From NCBI GenBank assembly GCA_009844405.1, contig VYBO01000142.1:1-48975 (forward strand): a DNA stretch of 48,975 bases. Reading direction: 5' to 3'. The translations under genes were made by a program, and so were the position numbers. This document shows positions 47,964 to 48,975 of this stretch, in pieces. Each line of letters starts with the position of its first letter. The stretch's first letter is position 1. The notes under the pieces were generated by a model, which did not search any database, had not been told where the DNA came from, and was given only the letters and a program-made list of their open reading frames with translations. This stretch comes from Acidimicrobiaceae bacterium (lineage in GTDB: Bacteria; Actinomycetota; Acidimicrobiia; Acidimicrobiales; Aldehydirespiratoraceae).

Positions 47964-48975
47964 CTCAGACTTGACGACATTCCTGAGCGGCTGTCCGAAG
48001 ACGACTTCTGGAATCTGTTTGGTCGAATCGAGCACCAGTCGCTGGACTTCAAGCGCGGGGTCCCTGATGACATCCTGGCGACGATCCCAGCCATGGCCAT
48101 GACGGATGGTGGCCTCATCGTCCACGGCGTCGCTGACGATCGAACGATCATCGGCTGCCCTCTCTCGCAGAACACGGCGGACCGCATACAGCGATACGCG
48201 CGAGAGTGCGACGTCGAGGTGCGTGCTCGACCGGTTCAGGTCGGCGAGTCCGAGATCACCGTGACCGAGATGCCTGAGATCCGAGGTCGCGTCGTCACTA
48301 CCCCTGACGGAAGGCTGCTCAGGCGAGTTGGCGGAGATTCCCAGCCGCTGCGCGGCGACGCGCACTCACGGTTCATCCGCGAGCGCGAGGATCGTCCGGG
48401 CGAAGAAGAGCCCGCCCGCGGCTTTCGGTCGGATGACGTGGACCTGTCGGTCCTGAACGAGGTGCTTGCTGCGGAAGCGAGACCGGCTGCCGAACGCGAC
48501 AACGCTCTCCGTGCGCTGGTGGACCTGGGAGTGGCGCTTCCGGGCGAGTCTTCTGCCGACGCGACGGTACTGCGGGCCGCCGCGGTGCTACTTGCACGCG
48601 ATCCCGGGAAGTTCTTCCCCACCGCCCATCTTCTTGGCAGCTGGGGGATCCGTGACCGTGACGCTACGGAATCGATTCCTCGTGGATGTCGAGGATCAGG
48701 TCTGGCTTTCGTTGCTCGGCCACTATCCCATGACGGTGGACGAGCGCAGGGCACTGGTGCTCGCCCACCGGGAAGGGTCGGTGACGCCTGGGCGCCTTCG
48801 CCAGGTGCTGGGCGATTCAGATGTGACGGTGACGGCGGTGCTCCATGCCGACGCGCCGGCGGTGGGCGCTTTCGCCGGGTGCTGGGCGATTCAGATGTGA
48901 CGGTGACGGCGGTGCTCCATGCCGACGCGCCGGCGGTGGGCGCTTTCGCCGGGTGCTGGGCGATTCAGATGTGAC
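47964..48975 (+). CDS. AlbA_2/Schlafen-like DNA-binding domain protein, frame-disrupted and running off the window
   Basis: In-frame extension upstream of 48093: LDDIPERLSEDDFWNLFGRIEHQSLDFKRGVPDDILATIPAMAMTDGGLIVHGVADDRTIIG; the C-terminal part VTLRNRFLVDVEDQVWLSLLGHYPMTVDERRALVLAHREGSVTPGRLRQVLG is in another frame. Confidence 0.65.
48804..48975. repeat. 74-bp tandem repeat, at least 2.3 units, reaching the window end
   Basis: GGTGCTGGGCGATTCAGATGTGACGGTGACGGCGGTGCTCCATGCC... starts at 48804, 48878 and 48952. Confidence 0.97.

Overview
High-GC (actinobacterial-looking) chromosomal segment, read from sequence only. Metabolic blocks: (i) a partial phenylacetate degradation cluster (paaZ-A-B-C, 165-4413); (ii) an ABC transporter plus reductive-pyrimidine/hydantoin catabolism operon on the minus strand (7.4-16.5 kb) that includes an F420/LLM-type oxidoreductase; (iii) metY, leuA, enoyl-CoA hydratase, cofC, gpsA, a P-type ATPase, a lipid kinase and other housekeeping genes. 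Two accessory blocks stand out. The first (19.1-26.8 kb) is a convergent pair: a 973-aa N6-adenine methyltransferase with a PD...ExE nuclease-like N-terminus, and a 1493-aa protein fusing a sacsin/Hsp90-like GHKL ATPase to an SF2 (ResIII/DEAH) helicase. It is a candidate uncharacterised defence or modification module. The second (44.6-49.0 kb) holds a DUF4143-type ATPase, the decayed 3' part of a second methyltransferase of similar layout with a (CT)n tract, a truncated duplicate of the neighbouring 43-kb gene, and an AlbA_2/Schlafen-type gene that shifts frame and ends in a 74-bp tandem repeat. Two dispersed repeat families were also found: a 47-48 bp palindrome (GAATTGGCAGC-N25/26-GCTGCCAATTC; 6 copies, 3 of them tandem between paaB and paaC) and a GC-rich mosaic element, one copy of which has inserted into an LLM oxidoreductase gene with an apparent 5-bp target duplication. 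No rRNA, tRNA or CRISPR array was recognised.
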